The notes under the pieces are model-generated. The model was not told where the DNA came from. It ran no database searches and saw only the letters and a program-made list of their open reading frames with translations. Positions 1-10,973 of a stretch of DNA of 64,000 bases are shown piece by piece (position 1 is the first letter of the stretch; each line of letters begins with the position of its first letter). Position numbers and translations under genes: made by a program. The stretch is from Chromera velia (Eukaryota > Sar > Chromeraceae), in NCBI GenBank assembly GCA_018398765.1, contig JAHBMJ010004407.1, positions 16,753 to 80,752 on the forward strand. The letters run 5' to 3'.

Positions 1-182
1 AATATGAGAGGCAAATACTGTGGGTAAGAAGGAGAGTGGCAGGTAAGAAGGAGATAGGCAGGCATGAAGGTCTCCTGGAGGCAAGCTGGCAAAAAGGAGT
101 AAAGTAGGCATTATAGAGACAGGTGGGTAAGAAGCGGCAAGCAGCGGAAAAAAGGATGTGAGGGCATGTCATTGAGGCGGAG
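1..182. repeat. GA-rich minisatellite, left part
   Basis: Degenerate tandem units of roughly 20-28 bp built from the words aggcaggca, agaaggaga and tgaagg. The same array resumes at 2225-2945, so the DNA between is an insertion. Open frames on the minus strand are simple consequences of the repeat (Leu/Pro/Ser/Cys-rich) and are not taken as genes. Confidence 0.85.
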
Positions 183-553
183 AGGCAGACCTAGGGTATG
201 ACACTTAAAAAAAAAAAATATAATTTAATTACAAACCCTGGGGGTACGTGTCACTTTGATTAGCTACAACTCTAAAAAGTGGTTTTTTAAAGTTTTTAGG
301 ATGAACTGACCTTATTTTCATGATAACACAGCTTTTCAAATCAAATCTTATAACTTTTTATATATAGGAAAGTCAATTCGCCCTCTGAGGTTTGCAAACG
401 CTCATGACGTCGGTTTGCAAACCTAATCCCCCAACCTGACCAAACCTGTCTAAACCTGTCTAAACTTGGTTCCAAATGGCTTTTGCATGAAGACAGAGAA
501 GATGCAAAGCAAACACAACCTGGCATTTTACCAGGAAACATCAGATAAACCGA

Positions 554-1174
554 TTATTCAACGAATCCAGGAAACATCAACAAAGCTGCCTTCATTCTTT
601 CACACTTCAGCAGACTCCTCAAGGGGGGCAATTTCCTTTTCAAACGCCAATTCTTTATCTTTAATTCTTTATCTTTAATTCGTAAGCCGCCATCAACGTT
701 CAGTGCAGTGTGAATCCAAAAAAAGACTGCGCTCATCGGCATATCGTCCAAGCGTGGAGTATGAGAGCGTCGCATCAGCATTGGCATGAACATAGTGTAG
801 CTCCCCTCGCTCTGTTCATCAGCATCTTCATACGACACAAGACGAGCATGAAACTTCGCATTTCCATCAATATGGCCGATCCGAGAAAGACCGATGCTCT
901 TGCCTTTCTTGGTAACAGGGTGAATGTTTTTAGAATTTACCAGATCGACTACCTTAGAAACATACCACTCATGCTCTCCAGGTTTGTCTTCATACCGCAC
1001 CGCAACGATATCCCCCAACCCAACAGAATACTCTCCCTTCTCAGGCCTTACATAGTGAAGAAGAGGCTTGCATGCGATACGCGCTCCTCTGTCAGCAGCA
1101 AGCTTCTCGTCGCGAAGCCAAATGCATGCAGATGAGAGCAAGATGTCTCCACGAACGGGATGCTGCACATGCAC
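554..1174 (-). CDS. Hypothetical protein inside the 191-2224 transposon
   Basis: A 206-residue open frame, uninterrupted and of normal amino acid composition, unlike the repeat-derived frames around it. The middle (residues about 45-85) has the pattern GLGDIVAVRYEDKPGEHEWYVSKVV, here cited only in part, which resembles a small beta-barrel reader fold such as BAH or chromo-barrel; this is inference from hydrophobic spacing. I see no transposase DDE or DDD triad. Its start overlaps, head to head, that of the plus-strand frame at 1122, so the two would share a divergent promoter of almost no length or one is mis-started. Function unknown. Confidence 0.4.
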   Translation of the reverse strand: MHVQHPVRGDILLSSACIWLRDEKLAADRGARIACKPLLHYVRPEKGEYSVGLGDIVAVRYEDKPGEHEWYVSKVVDLVNSKNIHPVTKKGKSIGLSRIGHIDGNAKFHARLVSYEDADEQSEGSYTMFMPMLMRRSHTPRLDDMPMSAVFFWIHTALNVDGGLRIKDKELKIKNWRLKRKLPPLRSLLKCERMKAALLMFPGFVE

Positions 1175-1733
1175 CCTGGACCAGATCTGTCTCCTCTACA
1201 CAACATGTCTCCTCTACGTAGGTTACCTGGACCAGATCAAAGAGAGAGCGAAGAAACCTTTTGATGAAATTGTGTGGGAGGCGCAGCTGGAGAGAGAGCG
1301 ACTTCGGGGAACTGGTGGGGTAGGTGGAGACAACAGTGTTCTGGAGAGACCTTTGAAAAAAACTAAGCAGACTAGCAAGTCATCTTCCCACCCACCTAAG
1401 CCTGCCGAGCGGGTGATGAAGGATCATATCATAGCAGTAATTGAGAACGCCAAGATTGGTGTCAAGGAGACGAGAGTCGTTTCTTTCTCTACCAATGAGG
1501 AGGGGGGTGCACAGCCTGACTTTGCGGTTGACGAGATCCGATTCTACAACCCAGATGAAGATGGAATTTCGTACAAGAACAACTATAGGGTGATGGTAGA
1601 GTATAAGATTTGTTCCGTTGCCGACAGACAGAAGAAGCTCTTCACTGTGTGGTGGCCTCCTGGAAAGGCAAAGATCGTCCTAACCAAGTTCCTCAATCAT
1701 GTCTGCAGTTTTTATAGGGAGCCGATCAAGTAA
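1122..1733 (+). CDS. Hypothetical protein inside the 191-2224 transposon
   Basis: The open frame runs from possible starts at 1068 or 1122 to a TAA near 1733. Residues encoded from about 1222 onward look truly coding: a charged helical segment (IKERAKKPFDEIVWEAQ), a Lys-rich basic stretch, then a compact domain with alternating beta-like segments and conserved-looking aromatics (VMVEYKIC, LFTVWWPPGKAKI). The first 30 residues are Cys-rich and low quality, so the true start may be an upstream exon. It is followed by a Lys/Glu-coding purine tract (1742-1835). No family recognised. Its position in the element suggests a transposon accessory protein or a captured gene. Confidence 0.4.
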   Translation: MHADESKMSPRTGCCTCTLDQICLLYTTCLLYVGYLDQIKERAKKPFDEIVWEAQLERERLRGTGGVGGDNSVLERPLKKTKQTSKSSSHPPKPAERVMKDHIIAVIENAKIGVKETRVVSFSTNEEGGAQPDFAVDEIRFYNPDEDGISYKNNYRVMVEYKICSVADRQKKLFTVWWPPGKAKIVLTKFLNHVCSFYREPIK

Positions 1734-2224
1734 ACAAAGATTCCGCAGGAGGGAAAGAAGAAGGAGAAGGAGGGAGAGAAGGAGAAGGAAAAGGAGGGAG
1801 AGAAGGAGAAGGAGAACGCTGCGGCTTCCATGAATGCTTAGGTAAATGCATGCAAGTGAAGCCGCAGGCTAGCATGCTTATCACATCTGTGAAGCATCTC
1901 TAACAGCAAAAACAACTCCAGCAAAGAGACCAGATATAGGTTGGAACAGGTTTGAACAGGTTTAAACAGGTTTGGGAAGTTGAAATCTGTTGAGGCCTTG
2001 GTTTTTAAACCATTTTCAAACCTGGCCTAGCAAATGCACTTTAAACCAATCATAACTTACCCTAACCTAGCCTAACTTCAACTAGTTCACCCTTTTTTAG
2101 TGTTTTTTAAGGTTTTCAGGTGATTTGAATTTCAAAAAATGTTTTAGAACTAAAAGAAAAAAGAGTTTTTAATATAAAAACTTTGTTTGAACCTAGGGTA
2201 TGCTCACAATGTATCAGACCCTAG

Positions 2225-2950
2225 AGGCAGACATAAAGGAAACAGCTAGGAAAGGAGGAGACAACCAGGCAAGAAAGAGGGTAGGGAAAGAAGCAGGGAA
2301 GTATGAAGGTGAGAGGTAGGTAAGAAGGAGACAGCCAGCCAAGAGGGAGAATGACGGGCCAGAACGAGATAGCGAGGAAAAAAGGAGGGAAGCAGGGAAA
2401 AAGGAGACATAGGCAAACAGGTAAAAAGGAGATAGGGATCGAGGCATAAATGTGAGAGACAGATACAAAGGAGACATCCAGGAAAGGAGGAGACAACCAA
2501 GCAAGAAGGAGGGAGGCAGGCAAGAAGGAAACAGCTTCAAACAGGCAGGCAATTGAGAAGGAGACCAGCAGGCAAGGAGGAGGCCGGTAAGCAACAAGGA
2601 CACAGGCAGGCAAGAAGGAGTCGGGCAGGCAAGAAGGAGACAAGCAGGTAAAAAGGAGACAGGCAGACAAGGAGGAGAGAGGTAGGGAAGCAGGAGAGAG
2701 GCAGGCATAAAGGAGGGAGGCAGATAAGAAGGAGACAGGCAGGCAAGAAGGAGACAGGCAGGCATGAAGGAGGCAAGCAGGCGAAAAGGAGAAAGGTATG
2801 CATTTAGGAGATGGGTAGGCAAGAAAGAGGCAAGCAGGCAAAAAGGAGACAGGGAGGCATGAAGGAGAGAGGTAGGCCATAAAGCAGATAGCCAGGCACA
2901 AAAGAGGCAAACAGGCAAAAAAGAGACAGGCAGGCATGAAGGAGATTGGC
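2225..2950. repeat. GA-rich minisatellite, right part
   Basis: Continuation of the array at 1-182, about 30 units of aggcaggcaagaaggagac-type sequence with many substitutions. Four overlapping minus-strand frames of 84-238 residues lie here; all are Leu/Pro/Cys/Ser repeats in several frames at once, the usual sign of a noncoding repeat. Confidence 0.85.
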
Positions 2951-3098
2951 TTATCTAGTTGTTGAGATGTGCTTCAGATGAAGATCAGGGAAGAACGACA
3001 TTGAGACGCACGAGTCTAGGAGGCGAAGCGACAAAAGTGAGAGCGGCAGGCATGCATGATCATGGAGACGGGTAGCCTTTTGCACTCTCTCTAAACAT

Positions 3099-3600
3099 TT
3101 ACACACCAAACTCCATCATCCTCCCCATTCACACAGCAAACTCCATGCTTTCTCCATCCACACACCAACTCCATCACCCTCTCCATCCACACACCAACTC
3201 CATCATCCTCAGAGTCTCCACCCATACTCCAACTCTATCACCCTTTCCATTGATACACCAACAGTTACTCCATCTGACTCCATCACTCTCTCCATCGCTC
3301 TCTATCCACATACAAACTCCTGGGACGATTACCCCCTCGATCTATACACCAACTTCATCATCCTTTCCATCCATACAAGAAACTCTATGCTCTCTCTATT
3401 TACACGCCAACTCTATCAAACTGTCCTGGAGCATCCACACACAAACTCCAGGGGACCTGGGACCATCATCCTCTCCATCCACACACCAACTCCATCACCC
3501 TCTCCATCCCTACTGTGATACCAGCTCCATCACTCTCTCTATCCATACACCAACTCTATCACCCTCTCCATCCACACCTAGATCCACACATGCAATTCCA
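3099..3600. repeat. CT/CA-rich minisatellite (~29-bp unit)
   Basis: Tandem units of the form caccaactccatcaccctc tccatccaca, with variable spacing. The plus-strand frame 3145-3648 is repeat-derived (Thr/Pro/Ser/His) and is not called a gene. Confidence 0.8.
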
Positions 3601-3649
3601 TACACTAAGTACCATCATTGTAAGCTGTGTGCATACTGGGCTAAGTAAT

Positions 3650-5450
3650 CATGAGGTTAGCAGTGTGGTGGGCTAGACAGAGATATTCTCAATCAGACGT
3701 TCATAGAGGGAGTTCCATCTTAGAGTTCTAACAACAACGACTCATGCCAATCATCTAGCTTCTACTGCCTTCTAGGCTCTCTCTTGCTTGGCTACAGAAC
3801 GCATGTCTCACTGTAAGTATCGTTTAGTGCCTAGTTTAGTACACAAACGTACGCGTTCATCAATCCCACGCCCCCCTCCGTATGAGTAGCCCATCAAGCG
3901 ACTAAGTACCATGACAGCCTTGTGGCGGCACCACGTATAGGCCTTACATCTGCTCGCTCACTGAGGCCGACGTCCATGCTTGGCTCATAGTGTCACTTTC
4001 TTTCTTTTCCTCTCACCATCTATATTCTATCCCTACATCTGCCCGCTCGCTGGGTGGGTTGGGTAGGCAAAATCAATCTACCCAATCTCAATTCTTTCCT
4101 TTTCTCAATTAAGATAGCGTGATCGTATGACAACGACAAAATGGTCGCAATAACGCTGAGCTTTAGTCCTAGATCGCTGAACAAAACTGCAGTCGACCTC
4201 CAAAACAGATGTATGTGGCTCAGTACACCCTCTCACGCACACTGGCTAGAGACCCTGAGTGCTTAATTCCCAGTCGACTGTTCAGGGTACATGCTGGCCT
4301 CCAGTCCTAAAGGACCGCAATACCTCCCATCTTCAGCTTATAACACACTCAGTGTGTTGCACACGTTACCCTCTCTACACCTCTCCAGTTTATTTTCTCA
4401 TCTCAGGCCCCCCGCTGCACCAAGGCCAAAATCGCACGTAGCCTGCTTATGGATGTGCAGCTCCATGCTCCTTCACACACTCCTGACAGTCGAAAGCAAA
4501 AATTATAGTCCTGTGCAAGCAGTGCCATAGTAATGATCTGCATGGGCGCCAGAGGATTCAGACACTGTGATACGCAGTTGGAATAAGATGAGTACGACCA
4601 CACACCGGCGAATATGGCTGCAAACAGCCGGGTTTTCTCTTTCTTTTTTCGATGCAAAGGCGATGGTTTGACACGAAGTCAACACACTGCTCAGAACTCC
4701 TAATCGCAAAGTTGTGCTTTCCAAGTTTACAGTATGATACGGGGTATGGTTCGACGTGCAGTCGACATTCTCACTTTTCTGTTTGCTGTGTCAGCGTCAT
4801 GCATGTGCACTCTTGTACTCTCGCTCCCAGTCTCTCTTATTTTTCCTTCTTCCCCCCCTTTTCTTTTTTCACTCTTCCCTCTTGAACCCCAAACAGACAG
4901 CAAGGAAGTAAAGACAATAGATAACACAAAACAGAGACAGCAAGAGAAGTAACATACCAACATTTGCCCTACAGACAATGTCAAACATCCTGGCTGAAGT
5001 CATCAGCCCCCAGGCGGCCGTTCCCAAGCATTGAAGACATACAGCCTCTCCTTTTCCTGCCCCACTATCATTCCTTTACGCAGTCATTTCTCTTTTTCTC
5101 TTCATTGCCTCTTCTTTTTTATGTTTGTATCTCTTTTCTTCTGTAATCTCCTCTCACTACAACAAACCCTCAGTCTCCTCACCTCCAACTTCTTTTCCCT
5201 CCTCTCCTTCCCTTTTCTCTCTTTTCTTCGCAACTGCCTTGGCCCTTATGACCCATTCCTACCATGAAGACATAATACAGTCAGGATGTACAGAGAGATA
5301 CAGTCAGACATACCAGCCACCAGACCTATACCGACTTTAACACACTCTTTCTCACTTCATCACCTCCCTTCCTTCCTCCCCCCCAAAACAAATTTCTCAA
5401 CCTTTAACCAACAACTAAAAGAAAACAATCTAGGAGTTCACTGACTTGGA
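3650..5450. other. Intergenic stretch, no gene recognised
   Basis: About 1.8 kb of mixed-complexity sequence with pyrimidine-rich tracts (4840-4880, 5090-5230). Short frames of 60-85 residues occur on both strands but none shows a domain, a convincing start or clean splice sites. Confidence 0.6.
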
Positions 5451-5462
5451 GATGTGCAGCAG

Positions 5463-6118
5463 CCATGCAGAGAAAAGGATCTGTACGCTTCTCTCTGGAA
5501 GGTGGAATGAATCTGAGAATGGATACAGAGAGGGATCTCTGTCCTATCCTATCTGCAAGACGGAATAAATGCAGAGAGAGGGATCTGTGAGCTTCTCTTT
5601 CTGCGAGGCGGAATGAACCGGGAATGACTGCAGAGAGGGATCTCTGTCCTTAGCCATCTACAAGAAGGAATGAATGCAGAGAGAGGGAATTGTGCGCTTC
5701 TCTATCTGCAGGAATTAAGGAATGTGTGCAGAGAGAGAGAGATCTGCACCTTTGCCTGTCTGCAAGCCAGAATGCATGCAGAGGATGGTTTGTGGCCTTC
5801 AAAATTATCCCTGTCCGCAAAAAGGAGTGGATGCCGAGGGATTGATTCTTGCCCTTCGTTATCTGCAAGAAGGAGTGAATGCAAAGAGATGCATCTGTGC
5901 TCTTCACTGTCTGCAAGAAAGGAATGAATGCTGAGAGAGAGATCTGGGTTCCCCTTGTTTGAAAGAAAAAATGAATGCAGATAGGGACCTTTGCTCTTGT
6001 CTGGCTACAAGCAAGCAGGAATGCAGAGAGGCATCTTTGCCCTTCATTATGTGTAGGAAGAAAAGAATGCAGATAGATCTGCGTTTGTAAGGAGAAATGG
6101 ATGCAGAGCATAGATGCA
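5463..6118. repeat. Minisatellite of ~50-60 bp units (gaatgcagagagggatct type)
   Basis: Degenerate units containing gaatgaatgcagagaggg, atctgtgc and ctgcaagaagg. The same family continues at 7428-7510 and 7755-7880, so the intervening segments look like insertions into one ancestral array. The minus-strand frames (up to 153 residues, repeating HSFLLADRE-like words) are repeat products. Confidence 0.8.
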
Positions 6119-6460
6119 CAAGTACACTGTACTACACTGTACTACACTGTACTGTACTGTACTACTGTACTATGACATCTACACTGTACTGTACTACTGT
6201 ACTAGAGTCTGACCTTAAAAAAAATTTTTTCTATTTCTAGTGTCCTAAGGAGTCTCTTAACCTACATTAATACTCTATTAACATGTGCTAAGTTATGATA
6301 TGGTAATGGTGAATTACAATAACTTAGAGAAAGCTTCGAAAAGAATTGAAACTATATGTTATACATATATACATAATTATAGATATGTAACATAAATTCT
6401 TATACCATCATTAGAACAGTCCTAGCAATAGTCTCAGCAGTCTACCCCCCCCCCCCCCCC

Positions 6461-6477
6461 NNNNNNNNNNNNNNNNN
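6461..6477. other. Assembly gap (17 N) within a poly-C run
   Basis: Seventeen N bases flanked on both sides by C homopolymers. True length unknown; features spanning this point cannot be trusted. Confidence 0.99.
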
Positions 6478-6504
6478 CCCCCCTCCCTGTCCCTTCTATC
6501 AGAC

Positions 6505-6890
6505 TCAGAAAGGAGCCTGTCTGAACTCCAGTCCAATGCTCTTCAGGTATTCAACTGCCATCTCTCCATCCAACTCATCATCGAATGCCTTCGCTGACTC
6601 ATCAGACGTAAGGTCAAATCCCTGCAGGCCCAAAATCTGTGTCTCTCTTCTATAGTGCCCCGGGCCGGCGTTCCTCTGATAAACCCTCTGGAGGTGGAAG
6701 TTGGCGGAGGTTGGCATGTGTGGTGACCAGCAAGTCCTAGTACGGCTAGGTGAGACGGTTTCTCTTCTCAGAGTAAACCTGGTCGTAGAGAGAGAACCTC
6801 CGCTCCGAGACCCCTGCCGCGTTAGCGGCCTGAAAGACCTCCGTGGCGAGGGCAGCATTCTTGGGAGCTGCTTCCACAAGGTCATCCCAG
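6505..6890 (-). pseudogene. Remnant of an unrecognised protein-coding gene
   Basis: Two adjoining segments on the minus strand look coding but lie in different frames. The upstream one (about 6890-6755) reads DDLVEAAPKNAALATEVF and then ERRFSLYDQVYSEKRNRL before a stop. The downstream one (about 6700-6505) ends in FDDELDGEMAVEYLKSIGLEF and a stop. No splice sites join them neatly, so a frameshift or a missed intron is likely. The gene end lies next to the assembly gap. No family recognised. Confidence 0.35.
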
Positions 6891-7427
6891 TGCTACTAGG
6901 AGAGGTAACCGTTGTTTACCTTGTCGTCTGACGATATACAGTTAAGCTAAAGAGGGGGCATCGCAGCCTGTACTACTTTGCACCACTTCCAAATCAACGT
7001 TATCTACAAGGATATCGTTACCCTAGATTTCCTCCACCTCTCGACTTCAACATACAAAACCTCGTTTAAAGACCTGAGGGGTGGAATAGAAACATTGTAT
7101 TCTCGTGGTTAAGAGGCTTCACTTGAAGCCATCTTTTTTTCTAATTTATGTTTTAGAATGCAAACTTTAACTATTTACTATTTACTATCTTAAATTACTA
7201 TAAAAACATAATGAAAACTCGATAAAACACTAGTAAAGAGTTACTAAAACTTAGCTTATAAACATGCTAAACATGCTAAAACTTAGCTTAAAAGCTTATA
7301 AAAAGGTAGTGGGACGAGTGGTGGGTGGCCCGCCCAACTTAGTGAGGCAGGGCGGGGCGGGCCACTCGAATTGTACTGTACTGTACTGTACTAGTTTTGC
7401 TTCTACACTGTACTATACTGGTGCAAC

Positions 7428-7510
7428 TATGATGCAGAGAGAGGGATCTTTGCCCTTCGCTGCCTGCACAAAAGGAACGAATGATCAGAGAGGGATCAGT
7501 GTGCTCGTTA
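7428..7510. repeat. Minisatellite fragment (gatgcagagagagggatct family)
   Basis: One to two units of the family at 5463-6118, left between two insertions. Confidence 0.65.
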
Positions 7511-7752
7511 ACCTCCCTGAACCTAAGTGCCACTTCAAAAAATATAATCAAGATGATCTCTATCTGCGGCATCATTTTTTAAGAGACCGTCCACAACTGC
7601 GGCGTAGATGTTCAAGACACTGTCCAGATATACGGCTTTGGCTTTCAAGACACTGTGAATGATCCGTGCCTGCGGCGCGGACTCTCAAGCTTATTTAAAA
7701 ATGCAGCTTGAACTTTCAACTTTTCAAGTGGTACTTATAGGTTCAGGGAGGT
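7511..7752. mobile_element. 242-bp MITE-like inverted-repeat element
   Basis: The left end ACCTCCCTGAACCTAAGTGCC is mirrored at the right end (7727-7752) as ACCTCCCTGAACCTATAAGTACC on the other strand, giving terminal inverted repeats of about 25 bp. The interior holds further short inverted and direct repeats (tcaagacactgt twice) but no coding frame. It interrupts the same minisatellite on both sides. No clear target duplication seen, so the superfamily is open. Confidence 0.6.
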
Positions 7753-7754
7753 CT

Positions 7755-7885
7755 GTTTGTTATTTGTAAGAAGGAATGATTGCAGAGAGGGATCTTTGCC
7801 CTCGTCTGGGTGCAAGTGAGAAGGGATGCAGATAAGGATTTTTGCCCGTCATCGTGTGCAAGAAGAAAGGAATGCAGAGGGATGA
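7755..7885. repeat. Minisatellite fragment (gaatgattgcagagagggatctttgcc family)
   Basis: Two to three units matching the array at 5463-6118, continuing after the MITE-like insertion. Confidence 0.7.
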
Positions 7886-8219
7886 AGCGCGAGGGTTCTT
7901 GCCATGGGTGCGTCGGCCGGCCTGAGTTCTCCGCTGTGCTCTGCTTTGATCCCAAAAATTCTTCGACAACTCGTGTAGGCCGGACTCACAGTGTGGCTAA
8001 AGACTACAAAATGCATTCACAAGGACGGCTTAGATGCTGAGGGATAAAACAAGGTGTGTGCAATAGTAGGAAAAATATGTATGCAGGAAGCCGAGAACAG
8101 AATACGTTCAGGTGAAGCAGCATCAATTTGAACATGACATTGTGAAAAGAGACATGAAGACCGAAGATGCTCCGGAGCATGAGGGTTCTGACTCAGACTG
8201 TCTGGCTCGGTAATAATCG

Positions 8220-9125
8220 TATGCGTAATGGCATGTAAATAGAGTGTGCTCATTCACAGGGGCAAAAAGAATGCGGTGCACGGTGACATAAGACAAGAAT
8301 GTGCTTAGGGGCAAGCAAAATGCGTGTGGTCAGGGGAGCACAATGATCGAATGCTCAGGAACAAGAAGAACGTGGTGTGCAGGGGACTCAGGAATGAGTG
8401 TGTGACCCGGTGATATCTCGGTGATGATCCGATGTGATCGTGTTTGCATGGCATTGGGCAGGAAGCAGAGAGAATGTGCGTAAGTCAGAGAGAATGTGCG
8501 TACGGGCACGAGCTAGGGCATGAGTCAGAAAGAATGTACGCAGGGGCACGAGTCAGAGATTATGTGTGCAGAGGCACGAGTCAAACAGAACGTGTGCATG
8601 GGCACCAGTTAGAGAGGATGTGCACAGGAATACGAGTGAGAGAGAATGTATGCAAAGGTACGAGGAATGGGTGTGAATATGTATGACTGGTTGATGATCC
8701 GGTGTCATCGTGTGTGCAGGGCACGAGTCAGATAGAATGTATGCAGGGGCACCAGCGGGTACCAGTCAGTCTGAGAGAGAATGTGTGCAGGGGCACCAGT
8801 CAGAGAGAATGTGCGCAGAGGCACAAGTCAGAGAGAATGTCCACAGGGGCACAAGTCAGAGATGCAAATGTGTGTGACTGGGCAATGATCCGGTATCATC
8901 GTGTGTGTGGGGTACGAGTCAGACAGAATGCGGCAGCGGCATAAAAAATACGTATTCAGTGACATGGAGCACCGATCGAAACAGAGCTCTCACTTGACCC
9001 AAGGTACGAAGAATGGGCAGGGGTAAAAAGGAGAGTTCACACTCGATTCAAGACTGTCACAAAAAATCTTTGTGCACAGGGACAAACGATGGAGTTAATG
9101 CTTGACTCAACGTACGAATAAGAAG
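8220..9125. repeat. Minisatellite of ~28-bp units with a longer higher-order period
   Basis: Units of the type gggcacgagtcagagagaatgtg repeat between about 8440 and 8945. Every 200-250 bp they are interrupted by a conserved spacer with the words gactggg, tgatgatccggt and catcgtgtgtgc (8405-8450, 8685-8715, 8875-8910), a higher-order repeat. The Arg/Glu/Cys-rich plus-strand frames are repeat products. Confidence 0.75.
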
Positions 9126-9148
9126 AGAGTTCCACCACTCAGCTCAAG

Positions 9149-10305
9149 GGATGGGGGGGTGATATCAGGGGGGGGGAGTCTTGGTCCGCGCGGCTGGCTT
9201 GCCAGCCGTACAGGACCCCCTCCCTGGAACCGCGCGGAGCACGGTCTGGGCTCGTAGCATGGGAGCAGGGGCGTGCTACGCGGTAGACCATTAAAAAACA
9301 TAAGCCATCACGGCTCTAGCACTAGTTATCCAAAACTTTATCCTAATTTATAAAAAAAATAATTCAAATCATATCAATCTTATATTATTTTTTATGATTC
9401 TTACAGTTTTTGTGTTTTTATTTATTTCTGTTTATAAATCGAACGCAGATAGGTGATCATACAAACACATGTGCTATATATTTGCAATTGCGATATTTGC
9501 ACACACTTGGTCTCAAGGTCTGACTCGTCTTCTCGCGTTGCCCCCCCCCTCTGAGACTCTTCTTGCCAACGGATCAATATCAGCATCTGGATGCTGAAGA
9601 AGATACTGAGAGAGAAGAGTGGGGCAGTTGAGTGCCTCTTCCACTAGCTAGGAGTCGTCATCGGCAGAGAATCCCTCCCATCAAACAAGAAACTTTCTTA
9701 CTCATCTGTGGACCGCCCCCTTCCATCTGCAGTCATACTGACTCATACATATACATATAGTGGGACAGAACATATCAGTGAGCCTTTCTTGAATTTTTTA
9801 TTCAACTACAACAGTCAACACTTCAACCATACGACCTTCAAAGCCACGTTTCTTTTTTTAAGGGCCCGAAAGGGCCCCAGCCGGAAAGCCTAATGCATAC
9901 TAGAGAAAATTCCGCTGCCGCGCTGCACGGCCCGCCAAGGCCATGCCACGCGGCAGCCTTTTTTTACGACATGGGGGGGGGGGCGTACTGCTGCGTGGTG
10001 AAGCCGTGCAACATGCCCTCCCCCCTCCTGTGCTAAAGGCATTTCACCCGTGGAACGGTAACTCTTGGAGTGTTCTGGGCCGAAGGCCTAAAATCGGACT
10101 GTGTTTTGCGGAGTATGTTTTTCAGACTGTTCCCATACAGAAAAGGTTAGAAAAAATCTTTTTTACAACCTGTAAAAATCACCAAAAAGACCTAAAATCG
10201 GAGTATGATCACCCTGTGTGGAGTGTTAGGGTCTACAGACCTAAAATCGGAGTGTGTACCTAGACATACTCCGATAGGTATTGACCCACGATTTCACCCC
10301 CCTAT
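9149..10305. mobile_element. Putative ~1.16 kb inverted-repeat element with 6-bp flanking duplication
   Basis: The left end ggatgggggggtgatatc pairs with the right end, which on the other strand reads ataggggggtgaaatcg. Both sides are flanked by ctcaag (9143-9148 and 10306-10311). Inside are a GC-rich palindromic block (9170-9250), an AT-rich centre (9300-9480) and a repeated word cctaaaatcgga g (three times between 10089 and 10250). No transposase frame was found. Confidence 0.4.
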
Positions 10306-10973
10306 CTCAAGGGCATGAGTACGTGTGAACTTGTAGCACTTGAGTCAAGGGCACAAAACGCGTGGTGTGATAAAAGATGTGAGCATGAACCACAGTCGAA
10401 CCAATCCACCCTAAAATGAAGGAGGCTGGTTGCTAAGTACTCACGGAGCCGGAGCCGGATCAAACGAAGCGGACTCTTCCACACGAGGAGGTGTCCGTTC
10501 GCTTTCACCGACTGTTTCACAGACGGTCTTTCAGATTCTCTTCTCTCACTGCTCTTGCTGTTGCGTTTGTTGGAATGTATGTATATATATATATATATAT
10601 ATGAATGTATCTTTCTTGCTGAAATATTGTTTGGCAGCGGTGAGTGGCGGCGACATGCCGGCGACGACGCTCAAACGCTCGGCTAAAGGCTCTGCAGTCG
10701 CCGCCACGCCTTCCATGCATGCATGCATATATAGTCTAAATTAATTCCATAATTGCAGGCAATGCATTCACCGCGGTACGTCATTGCACTCGATCGATAT
10801 ATATGTCGTGGGCAGACATTCGATCATTGACCGTCACCCTGCGCACCTACACCCATGCTCGTACGTAGCGCACAGCCCTGCTTACTTTTCGTTTCAAGAG
10901 ACCACAAGACACCGGCACTGGCTGCGTAGCACGTTTTCCAGGTCTTCAGACTTCTCTGCCGAAATCTGCCGAT

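Larger units (their letters stand above)
191..2224. mobile_element. DNA transposon of ~2.03 kb with short TIRs and likely 8-bp target duplication
   Basis: The element interrupts a minisatellite. Its left end reads CTAGGGTATGACACTT and its right end, on the other strand, CTAGGGTCTGATACATT. Both outer flanks are aggcagac (183-190 and 2225-2232), which would be an 8-bp target-site duplication, although this word also occurs inside the minisatellite. Subterminal inverted repeats support the borders: units like aaacctgtctaaacctg at about 440-470 are mirrored at about 1940-1980. An 8-bp duplication is typical of hAT and some other superfamilies, but I recognise no hAT transposase. It carries two head-to-head open frames (554-1174 minus, 1122-1733 plus) of unknown function. 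It may be an autonomous element of an unfamiliar family or a carrier of captured genes. Confidence 0.6.
6121..7427. mobile_element. Probable insertion bordered by tactgtac repeats
   Basis: This segment separates two parts of the same minisatellite. Its left border (6120-6205) and right border (7372-7425) both consist of acactgtactgtac repeats, partly in inverted orientation. Inside are AT-rich DNA, the sequence gap and a gene remnant. No transposase is visible; the call rests on the interrupted array and the matching ends. Confidence 0.35.

Noticed and set aside
2214-2937. Minus-strand frames of 84-238 residues, Leu/Pro/Cys-rich
   Set aside because: Open in several frames at once because of the GA-rich minisatellite; no unique sequence.
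3145-3648. 167-residue plus-strand frame
   Set aside because: Translation of a 29-bp minisatellite; Thr/Pro/Ser/His repeats only.
5650-6111. 153-residue minus-strand frame
   Set aside because: Translation of the 50-60-bp minisatellite, with repeated HSFLL words.
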